Source: Calditrichota bacterium
GTDB taxonomy: Bacteria; Zhuqueibacterota; Zhuqueibacteria; Oleimicrobiales; Geothermoviventaceae
Length of the DNA: 13,533 nucleotides
Reading direction: 5' to 3'
Assembly: GCA_013152765.1 (NCBI GenBank)
Contig: JAADFT010000526.1
Coordinates: 1 to 13,533 of the forward strand
The position numbers were made by a program, and so were the translations under genes. Below are positions 6,471 through 13,533 of the stretch, piece by piece. A model generated the notes under the pieces. The model was not told where the DNA came from, searched no databases, and saw only the letters and a list, made by a program, of their open reading frames with translations. The number at the start of each line of letters is the position of its first letter. Within the stretch, counting starts at the first letter, position 1.

Positions 6471-9382
6471 CACGCTACCGCCTGACGCTAACCTCCGGGG
6501 AGTGCATGTCGGAAGAACACTGGGACATAAGCGAAAAGGACGCAGAGTTCTTCGCCAAGCTGATGGGGGTCTCGCGCCCTTCGGATGCTCGTCCCTGGCA
6601 TGCGCAGTTTCCAGACGTCGCCTGGCTCGTGACGCAGTCGACCGACACGGTGCCCCCGGAGTTGAATTCCACCGCCTTTTTCCCCGACCTCGACCTCCTG
6701 GAAACATCGGTCAACGAGTCCCCTCCGGAAATCTTGCCGCCACCGGCTGAAACCGAAGGTGTGGACCTGGACTGGCTTGCCTTTCAGCGTACTGCCGAGA
6801 GCCCGGGCGCGGAACCTGAGGTTGGCGAAGGCCAGAACGCTGGGGCTGAACCCGGGGGGAACGCGTCGGTAGAGGTCCCAGACATCACCGAGCTCGTTGG
6901 GGAGGAGTCCGAAGAGGAAGAGGCGTTGCGACGGGCTCTCGGCGAAATGCTTGCTGGCCTGACGGGTGGTGTGGAGCTGGCTTCGGAAGAGGCCGTCCAG
7001 GCACAGGAGAGCGCGGAAACGCCAGAGGACGCCCAGTTCAAGCCCGGCGGTGAGGACGAAGCGGTACTGTTTGAGCCTCCGGAACAAGAAGAAGGTGCCG
7101 ACCTGATCGGTGTAGCGGAAGTCCCGGGCGGGGCGAGCGAAGAGGCGGAAGACCTTGCAGAGGAAATTCCAGACGCAGCAGCTGGCGCGTCTTCTGGAAC
7201 CTCGGAGCTCCCCGGGGTAGAAGTCGAAAATGAGCCCCCGCGGGAAGAGGAGTTCGATTTCGGCGACCTGATCGGCGCGGAAGAGGTTCGCGAGCTCGGC
7301 GAAGACGGCGTGCCGGTTCAAGAGAGCGGAGTAAGTACGGAACAGGCTGCCAGCGAGTCTGGTGAGGGGCAGCCGGAGGCGGCGGCAGAGACCGGGCGCC
7401 AGAAGAGTGCCCTGGTTCCGGACGAGTGGACGGAGTTTCAGCTCGAAGAAAAGGGGCACCCCGGCAGCGAAGCCGTGCAGGCTGAGCTTGAGACGGCGGA
7501 GCCAGAGAGTCCACCGGAAGACCGGGATGAAGCCGAAGAAGTCATCGGGGCCACCGAACTGAACGAGAGGGCTGCCGTCCCCTGGGCGAACGGCGTGGAG
7601 GGACAGGCGAGCCCCGAGAAGGACACGTTTGTCGAGCTGGCGGTAGAGCAGCGCATCCGGCGGCCGGGGCTGTTTCAGCGCCTGGCCTTAGTGGACACGG
7701 ACCGGCGCGTGGGGATCGAGATTGGAAAGCACCAGGTCATCTACACGGTCGTGGTCCGACGCGGCAGCCGCTTTGAGCTGGAAGGCTACGGCATTGTACC
7801 GGTCGAGACCTCAGACGGCGAGGACGAGGCCGTTGAGCGGGCGAGTTTGCAGAAAGTCCTGGAAGAGATTTTCTCCGACCGAACCCTGCGCCAGGCGTCG
7901 GTGGCCGTGGCTGATGATGAAATGGAAACCATCATCCGCCGCCTGGAGTTGCCGCGGCTGAGCAAGAAGGAAATGGCCGAAGCCCTTCGCTGGGCTCTTC
8001 GCAAGGAACTCCCCTTCGACCCCGACGCTGCGCAGATTGCCCACACTTACCTGACCGAGAAGGCTGCCAAGAACAGCCGCAAAATACCTGTGCTGGCGGT
8101 GGCGGCGTCCAAGCCGGAAGTCGAAGCAACGGTGCAGCGACTGCGGCTGAGCGGCGTGAAAATGGCTTCGCTCGTGGCTCCGAGCTGGGCTCTCTACCGG
8201 CTTTTCACCCGTTTTGAGGCGAGTGACCCGGAAACCTGCCAGGTACTGGTGCACATCGGCGCGTTGCGTTCGGAGATCCTGTTTGTGCAGGACGGGGACC
8301 TGTTGTTTCAGCGCACCATCACGACGGCCCTGGACGACTTTGTCAACGCGCTGACGAGCACACTCTTCGAAGAGGGCGGCCGGGCGTCGCTGTCGCGTCG
8401 GGAAGCGTTTGCCCTGCTGCGCAAGTACGGCATTCCGGAAATGGGCGCCAAAGGGCGCACCGACACGGGGCTGCGCCTGACGGAGGTCGCGGTTTCTGTG
8501 CGGCCTGTGGTCGAGAAGCTGATCAACGAGGTGGAGCGTTCGCTCGACTACTTCCGCCAGAAATTCAAAACCAGGCAGTTCGGGCGTTTGTGGTTGTCGG
8601 GGATCGGTGCGACGGTGCTGAATCTGGGCGGCGTCCTCGAAGGTGAAACGCGTGTCCCAACTCAGGTCTTTCGCCCGAGTTCGGACTGGCCCGCCTTCCA
8701 CGTTTGCAAAGGGCTGCCGGAGGAAGTGCTCGAAAAGCACGGCCCTGCGCTGGTCATTCCCCTCGGTTTGGCGACCCAGAAGCGCGAGCCCCTCAACCTG
8801 CTTCCGCCCAAGTACCGACACTCGTCGCTGGTGCGGCTTGCCCAGCGCGGCGTCGCCTACGGCACGCTGATGGGAGTGATTGCCGCCGGAATGGTCACAG
8901 CGAACCTGGCCTACAAGACGCAGGTCGTGCGCTCTGACATCGTGCTGCTGGAGCAGCAGCACCTGCGCCTGGTGAAACAGCAGGCGCAGCTCCGCAAGCT
9001 GCAAAACGACCGCAACGCTCTCCGCCGTGAGCTGAACGCTTACGTACAGGCCCTGCCAAAAGGCGAGGGCGTGTCGATTTACCTGAAAGCCCTGTCGAGG
9101 CTCACGCCGCCTTCGATCGCCCTGACCTCTGTAGAACTTGTGCCACCGGAAGAGACAGCCAAGAACCCGAACGTAGGGGCCACCGAAGGCGCACCGACCG
9201 CGGTACTCCGGATTCAGGGAATCGTGTTTCCGGATCCGCCGCGTGAAGGCGCTCACCTTGCCCAGTTTCTGCTGGGACTCAAGCAGAGTGGGCTTTTCCG
9301 CACAGTTCGTCTGGAGAACAGTCGCGAAAGCGATTTGCCTCGTGTGGGACTTGAATTTCTGGCTGTTGGGGAACTGCGGTGA
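6467..9382 (+). CDS. Type IV pilus PilM-PilN fusion with a long acidic N-terminal extension
   Basis: This 971-residue protein joins two inner-membrane alignment-complex parts normally made separately. Residues 1-100 are mixed and contain several Trp. About 100-395 are Glu/Ala/Gly/Pro-rich and probably disordered. About 402-770 form a PilM-type actin fold, with VGIEIGKH (415-422), LSKKEMAEALRWALRKELPF (498-517), VHIGA (595-599), VRPVVEKLINEVERSLDYFR (678-697) and LSGIGA (710-715). LNLLPPKYR (776-784) is the PilN peptide that normally docks into PilM in trans. It is followed by one membrane segment (about 795-816), a coiled coil (about 817-862) and a periplasmic PilN domain ending in LEFLAVGEL. 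The phosphate-2 Asp of PilM is His596 here. The layout equals that of GspL of type II secretion, the main alternative, but NLLP and the neighbouring pilO, pilP-like, pilQ and pilT genes favour a pilus. Start TTG 6467 or ATG 6506. Confidence 0.85.
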   Translation: MTRYRLTLTSGECMSEEHWDISEKDAEFFAKLMGVSRPSDARPWHAQFPDVAWLVTQSTDTVPPELNSTAFFPDLDLLETSVNESPPEILPPPAETEGVDLDWLAFQRTAESPGAEPEVGEGQNAGAEPGGNASVEVPDITELVGEESEEEEALRRALGEMLAGLTGGVELASEEAVQAQESAETPEDAQFKPGGEDEAVLFEPPEQEEGADLIGVAEVPGGASEEAEDLAEEIPDAAAGASSGTSELPGVEVENEPPREEEFDFGDLIGAEEVRELGEDGVPVQESGVSTEQAASESGEGQPEAAAETGRQKSALVPDEWTEFQLEEKGHPGSEAVQAELETAEPESPPEDRDEAEEVIGATELNERAAVPWANGVEGQASPEKDTFVELAVEQRIRRPGLFQRLALVDTDRRVGIEIGKHQVIYTVVVRRGSRFELEGYGIVPVETSDGEDEAVERASLQKVLEEIFSDRTLRQASVAVADDEMETIIRRLELPRLSKKEMAEALRWALRKELPFDPDAAQIAHTYLTEKAAKNSRKIPVLAVAASKPEVEATVQRLRLSGVKMASLVAPSWALYRLFTRFEASDPETCQVLVHIGALRSEILFVQDGDLLFQRTITTALDDFVNALTSTLFEEGGRASLSRREAFALLRKYGIPEMGAKGRTDTGLRLTEVAVSVRPVVEKLINEVERSLDYFRQKFKTRQFGRLWLSGIGATVLNLGGVLEGETRVPTQVFRPSSDWPAFHVCKGLPEEVLEKHGPALVIPLGLATQKREPLNLLPPKYRHSSLVRLAQRGVAYGTLMGVIAAGMVTANLAYKTQVVRSDIVLLEQQHLRLVKQQAQLRKLQNDRNALRRELNAYVQALPKGEGVSIYLKALSRLTPPSIALTSVELVPPEETAKNPNVGATEGAPTAVLRIQGIVFPDPPREGAHLAQFLLGLKQSGLFRTVRLENSRESDLPRVGLEFLAVGELR
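6497..6508 (+). promoter_or_regulatory. Alternative start of the PilM-PilN fusion gene
   Basis: GGGGAG at 6497-6502 lies three bases before an in-frame ATG at 6506, which would drop 13 residues. The spacing is short for efficient initiation. The TTG at 6467, overlapping the preceding TGA (6468-6470), is the other choice and would give translational coupling. The sequence does not decide between them. Confidence 0.4.
7100..7561 (+). repeat. Three copies of a DLIGxxEV-type motif in the acidic extension
   Basis: Within the low-complexity region the motif appears as DLIGVAEV (7100-7123), DLIGAEEV (7265-7288) and EVIGATEL (7538-7561). A looser relative, ITELVGEE, lies at residues 140-147. The surroundings are acidic and vary, while the I-G core and the second acidic-hydrophobic pair are kept. 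Such spaced short motifs often act as docking sites in disordered regions. That role is inferred. Confidence 0.55.
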
Positions 9383-10005
9383 ACTCGATCAAGACAGCCT
9401 GGGAAAACGCCTGGACGCGCGTTGGCGTGACGGCAGCAGTTGTCCTGCTTCTGTTTGCAGGCTGGTACGGCCTGTACTACAGGCCAGCCAGGGCGCAACT
9501 GAACCAGCTCGTGCTGAAACAGCGCGCTCTGCAGGCCGGGATGGCCGAAATGGCCCGTGCGGAAATGCAAATCCGCCTGCTGCGGCAGGAAACGGACAGT
9601 CTGAAAATGGCCCTGCAACAAGTACAGAAACGCCTGGCTAACGTCGACGCGTTGCAGGAACTCATTCAGCGGCTGGCGGTTCGCGGCCGCCGTGCCGGGC
9701 TCAATTTCGTCGCGGTAACGCCGGACTACACCAGCCTCCTGCTTGGCCAGGCAAAGGGCCCCGTACAGGCTCTGCCCATTTCTGTGGAAGCCGAGGGTCG
9801 GTTTCTTTCCCTCGGGCACTTCCTGGAGGGCCTGCGACAGATGCCCTTTTACTTCGAACCGACCGGTCTGGGATTGAACTACGACCCCACGCTCTACCCG
9901 AAACTCAAAATCCGGGTGGACGGCAAGCTCTACCTGCGTGCTTCGACCACCGATCAGGTGGCGGAAGCCGCGCCGGAAAAACCGCAGCAGGTTCGAAAGT
10001 TGTGA
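9379..10005 (+). CDS. pilO: Type IV pilus inner-membrane protein PilO
   Basis: PilO pairs with PilN in the periplasm and links the cytoplasmic PilM platform to PilP and the secretin. The 208-residue product has a short cytoplasmic head, a membrane segment (about 15-33), a coiled coil (about 37-100) and a C-terminal ferredoxin-like domain in which ALPISVEAEGRFLSLGHFLE (131-150) matches the family. A charged, Pro-containing tail follows. The GTG start at 9379 overlaps the preceding TGA (GTGA), with GGGGA at 9368-9372 six bases upstream, so it is probably translationally coupled to the PilM-PilN gene. GspM of type II secretion has a similar fold. Operon context favours PilO. Confidence 0.85.
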   Translation: MNSIKTAWENAWTRVGVTAAVVLLLFAGWYGLYYRPARAQLNQLVLKQRALQAGMAEMARAEMQIRLLRQETDSLKMALQQVQKRLANVDALQELIQRLAVRGRRAGLNFVAVTPDYTSLLLGQAKGPVQALPISVEAEGRFLSLGHFLEGLRQMPFYFEPTGLGLNYDPTLYPKLKIRVDGKLYLRASTTDQVAEAAPEKPQQVRKL

Positions 10006-10027
10006 AGCCTAACGGCGAGTTGCGGGC

Positions 10028-10522
10028 ATGGGTAATCTGAAGAAAAGCGAAAAGATCCTGCTGGTTGGGCTGCTAATTGTGGTGCTGGTCTTTGTGTGGG
10101 ACCGGATGAACGGGGCCAAGCACAAACCGGCGGCCAAAGCGGCCAAGGCGGTCGCAGCGGTGAAAAAGAAGGTGCCGCTCCCCGTCTCTGCTGCGAGCGC
10201 GGGCGGCTCTGAAGCAGACAGTTTTCGGGTGATCCCGGCGAGCGTGCTCGAGCGCTTCGCCGTGTGGGGGCGCGACCCATTCCTCGGGGCTAACAGGCTG
10301 GCGCCCGAAGACACGACGGTTCAGGATTCCACTGTGCTGGTGTGGCACGGTACTGCCTGGAAAAACGGTGAAGCGATCGCCATCATTGGCCCTTACGTGC
10401 TCCGTGAGGGAGAACGCGAGGGCGACGTGCAGCTTCTTAAGATCGAAAGGGATTACGTCATCTGCCGATACAAAGGGAAGAAGATTACGCTGTTTCGGCA
10501 CCAGAGCGACGTGAGCTACTGA
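10028..10522 (+). CDS. PilP-like periplasmic protein anchored by one membrane helix
   Basis: The 164-residue product has a basic N-terminus (KKSEK), one membrane helix (about 10-24), a Lys/Ala-rich linker (about 31-50) and a small beta-rich domain. FAVWGRDPFLGANRL (about 77-91) contains the RDPF turn seen in PilP and GspC. The C-terminal stretch with AIIGPYVL, QLLKIERDYVICRYKGKKITLF resembles their homology region that binds the secretin N-terminal domains. Proteobacterial PilP is a lipoprotein, but no lipobox Cys is present here and the helix serves as anchor, which is more like GspC. The position between pilO and pilQ agrees with a PilP role. The spacer from pilO is 22 bases and the ribosome binding site is weak. 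Similarity is by motif and context only, so no symbol is given. Confidence 0.68.
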   Translation: MGNLKKSEKILLVGLLIVVLVFVWDRMNGAKHKPAAKAAKAVAAVKKKVPLPVSAASAGGSEADSFRVIPASVLERFAVWGRDPFLGANRLAPEDTTVQDSTVLVWHGTAWKNGEAIAIIGPYVLREGEREGDVQLLKIERDYVICRYKGKKITLFRHQSDVSY

Positions 10523-10530
10523 GGGTCGCG

Positions 10531-12249
10531 ATGTTCGTACGAAGAAAGTGGGTCGCCGGGTTTGTGACTTTTGCCGCAATTTTCGCCTGGGCTCTGAGCG
10601 GGCAGGCGGCTGTCAAACTGAGCGGCGTTGAAATGGTTCAGCCGAACCTGTTTTTTCTGCGGTTGGAGAAGCCTGTTCGCTACGGCAGTGCGACAAAACT
10701 CGAGCCGCCTCGAGTTGTCGTTTATCTGAGGGGCGTCGAGTGGGGGCAGAGCTGGCGGGAACGCCAGTTTGAACGCGGCCCTGTCGAAAAGGTGGAAATC
10801 GGACCCTGGGCTGGTCACCGCGATGTGCTGCAGGTTGTGTTCACCCTGCGGCACGTTGTGGAGTACCGTGTCGAGGAGGTGCCGTCGGGTCTGCGCGTGG
10901 TTTTCAACGCGGCCGTGGTCGGCGGCGACGACGTGGTGATTCGCCCCGGTCATGCCAGCACGAGCGACGAACTCGACGACGCCCTGGCGCGCTTTGGGAA
11001 AGACGACATCAGTCTGGATGTCTACGACGTGGACATCGCGAACGTGCTCCGGATGCTCGGGAAGCAGAACGGAGTGAACATCGTCGCCGGGAGCGACGTG
11101 AAGGGGAAAATCACGGTCAGCCTGCGGCACGTGACCCTGCGGGAGGCGCTGGACAACATTGTCAAGGCAAACGGCTACACGTACGTCGTCGACGGCGACG
11201 TGATTCGGGTCAAGAAGCCGGAGGAGTTTCGCGTCGGCGACATGGTGACCAAAGTCTACCGCCTGCGCTACATCGACGCCAACAGCCTGAAAGACGCGAT
11301 CTCGGAGGTTGTTTCGGAAAACGCGAAGATCCGGGTCTTCTCGTCGAGTTTCCAGGGTACAACAGTGTCCTCGAGCGGCGGCACGGTAACGCCGACGACC
11401 TCCGGGCGGACTGTTCGTACCAGCACCTCGCAGCAGACGCGCAAGGCGGGGCGCTCCAGTGTGTTGATTGTCACCGACCTGCCGGAGAACATCCGCCACA
11501 TCGACCAGATCGTCGATGCCCTCGACGTGCCCGTGCCGTTGATCATGATCGAGGCGAAGCTAATCGAACTGGCCCCGGAGGACGAGGGCAACCTGGGCAT
11601 CGACTGGACGAAGGCGGTGAACGTGAGCCTGTACGGCGAGCAGTTGCAGCCCTCCGGAATGAGCCTGCCGTACTCGGCGCGGGCCGACATCCCGAACGGC
11701 AAGGTGAACTACGGAACGCTTTCAGCGAGCCAGTTTGCGGCTGTGTTGAATTTTCTGCGCCAGCACACCGACTCAAAGCTGGTTTCGAACCCTCGCATCG
11801 TGGCCATGGACAACGAGGAGTCCGTGATCAGCGTCGGCGAGACGTTTCCTGTACCGCAGATCCAGCGCGGTGTGGGCGGCCAGGGCGACATGGTCACGTT
11901 TCAGTACAAAGATGTCAACATCTCGTTGCGGGTGACCCCTCACATTTCGGACGAGGGGACCATTACGATGTACGTCAATCCGGTCATCGAGGAGGTGACC
12001 GGCGAGGTGGTGATTGACAAGAACCGGGCACCGATCACGTCGAAACGCACAGTCCAGACTGTGGTGAAGGTCAAGGATGGTGACACGATCGTGATCGGTG
12101 GGTTGATCAAGGAGAACAAGACCCGCACGGTGAGCAAAGTGTGGCTCCTGGGCGACATTCCTCTGATCGGGAACCTGTTTCGCCAGAGTAAGCTGGAACG
12201 CAAACAAACAGACCTCTTGATTTTCCTGACGCCGCACATTGTGCGCTGA
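10531..12249 (+). CDS. pilQ: Type IV pilus secretin PilQ
   Basis: PilQ forms the outer-membrane pore through which the pilus passes. The 572-residue product has a signal peptide (about 1-26, cleavage near SGQA/AV, no lipobox), one AMIN domain for peptidoglycan contact (about 28-128), the secretin-TonB N-terminal domain (about 160-228, with VNIVAGSDVKGKITVSLRHV), a NolW-type domain (about 240-335) and the beta-barrel secretin domain (about 395-572). The barrel contains LVSNPRIVAMDNEESVISVG (417-436) and ends with DIPLIGNLF (542-550) and DLLIFLTPHI. A Ser/Thr-rich, low-complexity loop (271-303) interrupts the NolW-type domain, as in many secretins. With one AMIN domain it is shorter than the usual proteobacterial PilQ. 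GAGGG lies five bases before the ATG, only eight bases behind the pilP-like gene. No pilotin gene is seen. Confidence 0.93.
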   Translation: MFVRRKWVAGFVTFAAIFAWALSGQAAVKLSGVEMVQPNLFFLRLEKPVRYGSATKLEPPRVVVYLRGVEWGQSWRERQFERGPVEKVEIGPWAGHRDVLQVVFTLRHVVEYRVEEVPSGLRVVFNAAVVGGDDVVIRPGHASTSDELDDALARFGKDDISLDVYDVDIANVLRMLGKQNGVNIVAGSDVKGKITVSLRHVTLREALDNIVKANGYTYVVDGDVIRVKKPEEFRVGDMVTKVYRLRYIDANSLKDAISEVVSENAKIRVFSSSFQGTTVSSSGGTVTPTTSGRTVRTSTSQQTRKAGRSSVLIVTDLPENIRHIDQIVDALDVPVPLIMIEAKLIELAPEDEGNLGIDWTKAVNVSLYGEQLQPSGMSLPYSARADIPNGKVNYGTLSASQFAAVLNFLRQHTDSKLVSNPRIVAMDNEESVISVGETFPVPQIQRGVGGQGDMVTFQYKDVNISLRVTPHISDEGTITMYVNPVIEEVTGEVVIDKNRAPITSKRTVQTVVKVKDGDTIVIGGLIKENKTRTVSKVWLLGDIPLIGNLFRQSKLERKQTDLLIFLTPHIVR

Positions 12250-12259
12250 GAGATGTGCA

Positions 12260-12342
12260 AAACCGGCTCGGGGCGGTGCCAGACCGTCCTACAACTCGCC
12301 CGACACCTCCGAAGCTACGGTCGGGCTACCGCCCCACGGTTT
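12260..12342 (+). other. Three-helix inverted structure downstream of pilQ
   Basis: Three perfect nested helices are present: AAACCG 12260-12265 with CGGTTT 12337-12342, GGGGCGGT 12270-12277 with ACCGCCCC 12328-12335, and GCCCGAC 12298-12304 with GTCGGGC 12320-12326. That gives 21 pairs without mismatch. A competing six-pair helix, GACCGT 12282-12287 with ACGGTC 12317-12322, excludes the innermost one. The A-run before and T-rich bases after would suit a terminator, possibly active in both directions. A regulatory RNA is the alternative. No known riboswitch consensus was recognised. Confidence 0.5.
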
Positions 12343-12351
12343 GCTTTGTTC

Positions 12352-12371
12352 GCGGCTCTGCCGCCTTTCTT
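12352..12371 (+). terminator. Short GC-rich hairpin with T-rich tail after pilQ
   Basis: GCGGC (12352-12356) and GCCGC (12360-12364) flank a TCT loop and are followed by CTTTCTT. The stem is short but GC-only, and it lies just past the larger structure, so the two together probably end the pilus operon transcript. Confidence 0.45.
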
Positions 12372-12619
12372 CGCGTCTGCTCTCCTCCGAAACGACCACG
12401 GTCTTTTCTCATGAAATCAGAATTCACCGGAAATGGCTGGAGAGCGGGAGGAAGTCGAGGCCAGCTGCACTTCGGGTGGCGGGACAGCTGCCACAGAATG
12501 GGAGTTAGAGGACCTGGCTTGTCAGTCGGCAGGGCGACTCAAGTGTAACGATCAATGGCTCTGGTGTCACCTTGCAAGCTGCGTGGCGTACTGATTTTGC
12601 TTTCATTTGGAGCTAAGGG
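12372..12619 (+). other. Remainder of the pilQ-pilT gap, no gene seen
   Basis: No frame on either strand here has a recognisable product. Two copies of CAGCTG with similar flanks (about 12461-12492) are the only repeats noticed. A promoter for pilT is expected but I could not find a clear -35/-10 pair. GGAG at 12609-12612, seven bases before the ATG at 12620, is a good ribosome binding site for pilT. Confidence 0.45.
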
Positions 12620-13533
12620 ATGACGCGACAGGACCTGGACAAGATTCTGTCTTACGCTGTGACGCTTGGGGCGAGCGACATTCACCTTTGCGCGGGTTCC
12701 CGGCCGGTTTTCCGGGTGCACGGGCGGCTACGCTACCTGGAGTCGAAACCACTGTCCAGCACGGCCATGCGGCAGCTCATCGAGAGCGTGCTGGACGCGG
12801 ACATGCTTGCAACGTACGACCGCGAAATGCAGGTCGACCTGGCCTACCAGATCGACGGCGTCGGACGCTTCCGCTGCAACTTCTACCGGCAGCTCCGCGG
12901 CGACGCAGCAGCGTTTCGCACGATTCCCACACGTGTGCCCACGCTGGAAGAACTGGGGGCGCCGCCGGTCTTCAAGCGTTTAGCTCGAATGCGGAAGGGG
13001 CTGGTGCTGGTGACCGGACCCACGGGCTCCGGTAAATCCACCACGCTGGCCGCCATGCTGAACCTGATCAACGAAGAGCGTTACGAGCACATCATCACCA
13101 TCGAGGACCCGATCGAGTACGTCCACAAGCCGAAGAACTGTTTGATCAACCAGCGAGAGCTCGGCGCGCACACGCCTTCCTTTGCAGCGGCCCTGCGGGC
13201 GGCGCTGCGCGAAGACCCGGACGTGATTCTGGTCGGCGAGATGCGCGATTTGGAAACGATCTCGCTGGCGCTTACGGCGGCTGAGACCGGGCACTTGGTG
13301 TTTGCGACGTTGCACACCATCAGCGCTGCCGAAACCGTGAACCGGATTGTGGACGTTTTCCCGGCCGAACAGCAGGACCAGATTCGCGCCATGTTTGCCA
13401 ACGCGGTAGTGGGGATCATCTCGCAAACGCTGCTGCCACGGCACGACGGCAAAGGCCGCGTGGCGGCGTTCGAGGTGATGGTGGCGACCACGGCGGTGCG
13501 GAACCTGATTCGTGAGCGGAAAGTGCACCAGTT
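12620..13533 (+). CDS. pilT: Type IV pilus retraction ATPase PilT, 3' partial
   Basis: PilT is the hexameric cytoplasmic motor that disassembles the pilus and pulls it back, powering twitching motility. The frame runs open to the right edge, giving 304 whole codons of a protein usually about 345-375 long. Visible parts are the N-terminal PAS-like domain (ASDIHLCAGSRPVFRVHGRL, about 19-38), Walker A GPTGSGKST (about 134-142), the Asp box ITIEDPIEYVH, Walker B with VILVGEMRD, and the His box TGHLVFATLHTISAAETVNR. The distal LRERK-like helix, here LIRERKVHQ, is at the edge. The segment VGEMRD, in place of the VGEIRD/IGELRD of assembly ATPases, and the lack of a long N-terminal extension favour PilT over PilB. 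The start ATG 12620 has GGAG seven bases upstream. A gap with terminators separates it from pilQ, so it probably has its own promoter. Confidence 0.92.
   Translation, partial: MTRQDLDKILSYAVTLGASDIHLCAGSRPVFRVHGRLRYLESKPLSSTAMRQLIESVLDADMLATYDREMQVDLAYQIDGVGRFRCNFYRQLRGDAAAFRTIPTRVPTLEELGAPPVFKRLARMRKGLVLVTGPTGSGKSTTLAAMLNLINEERYEHIITIEDPIEYVHKPKNCLINQRELGAHTPSFAAALRAALREDPDVILVGEMRDLETISLALTAAETGHLVFATLHTISAAETVNRIVDVFPAEQQDQIRAMFANAVVGIISQTLLPRHDGKGRVAAFEVMVATTAVRNLIRERKVHQ

Noticed and set aside
7811..9256. Open frame of 481 codons on the minus strand
   Set aside because: It is antisense to the PilM-PilN fusion, which has clear family motifs. No function or ribosome binding site could be supported.
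12255..12548. Overlapping small frames between pilQ and pilT
   Set aside because: They begin at or inside the pilQ end and run through the hairpin structures, with Arg/Pro/Ser-rich products typical of non-coding GC-rich DNA.
12561..12577. Sigma-54-like site TGGTGTCACCTTGCA before pilT
   Set aside because: The GG and GC elements are nine bases apart instead of the required ten, and the inner bases fit poorly, so I do not call it.
12572..12600. Possible sigma-70 promoter starting with TTGCAA before pilT
   Set aside because: No acceptable -10 element lies at 16-18 bases. The best T-rich stretch does not resemble TATAAT.

Overview
The window comes from a diderm bacterium with high GC content (roughly 60% by eye), short gene spacing, and several GTG or TTG starts tied to overlapping stop codons. 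An outer membrane is indicated by a heptosyltransferase-type glycosyltransferase and by a secretin. I cannot place it in a phylum. The genes are mostly recognisable chromosomal ones, and I see no insertion sequence, integrase, CRISPR array, tRNA or rRNA. All genes lie on the + strand.

Region 1 (1-3932) is a tight run of four genes: a family 9 glycosyltransferase cut by the left edge, ribosomal silencing factor rsfS, arginyl-tRNA synthetase argS, and a PfkB-family sugar or nucleoside kinase. The first three overlap by a few bases. A good intrinsic terminator at 3966-3996 closes the run. ArgS is unusual because its HIGH signature reads NVVS.

Region 2 (3997-5606) starts with about 375 non-coding bases that hold several long-range inverted pairings. 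The last set forms a rod-like fold that ends just before the ribosome binding site of larC, which encodes the nickel-pincer cofactor cyclometallase. Terminator-like hairpins follow larC.

Region 3 (5667-12249) begins with an ECF-type transporter ATPase whose H-loop His is Gln. It overlaps by 3 bases a 971-residue protein made of a roughly 390-residue acidic, low-complexity extension, a PilM-like actin fold and a complete PilN. Behind it come pilO, a pilP-like gene and the secretin pilQ. Together these would build the inner-membrane alignment complex and outer-membrane pore of a type IV pilus. The PilM-PilN fusion resembles GspL of type II secretion in layout, but the NLLP motif, the AMIN-secretin and the nearby pilT favour a pilus.

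Region 4 (12250-13533) is a 370-base gap with a strong three-helix inverted structure and a second hairpin, followed by pilT, the retraction ATPase, cut by the right edge.

The best candidates for something new are the acidic PilM-PilN fusion with its repeated DLIGxxEV-type motif, the structured larC leader, the structured pilQ-pilT spacer, and the altered active-site motifs in ArgS and the ECF ATPase.
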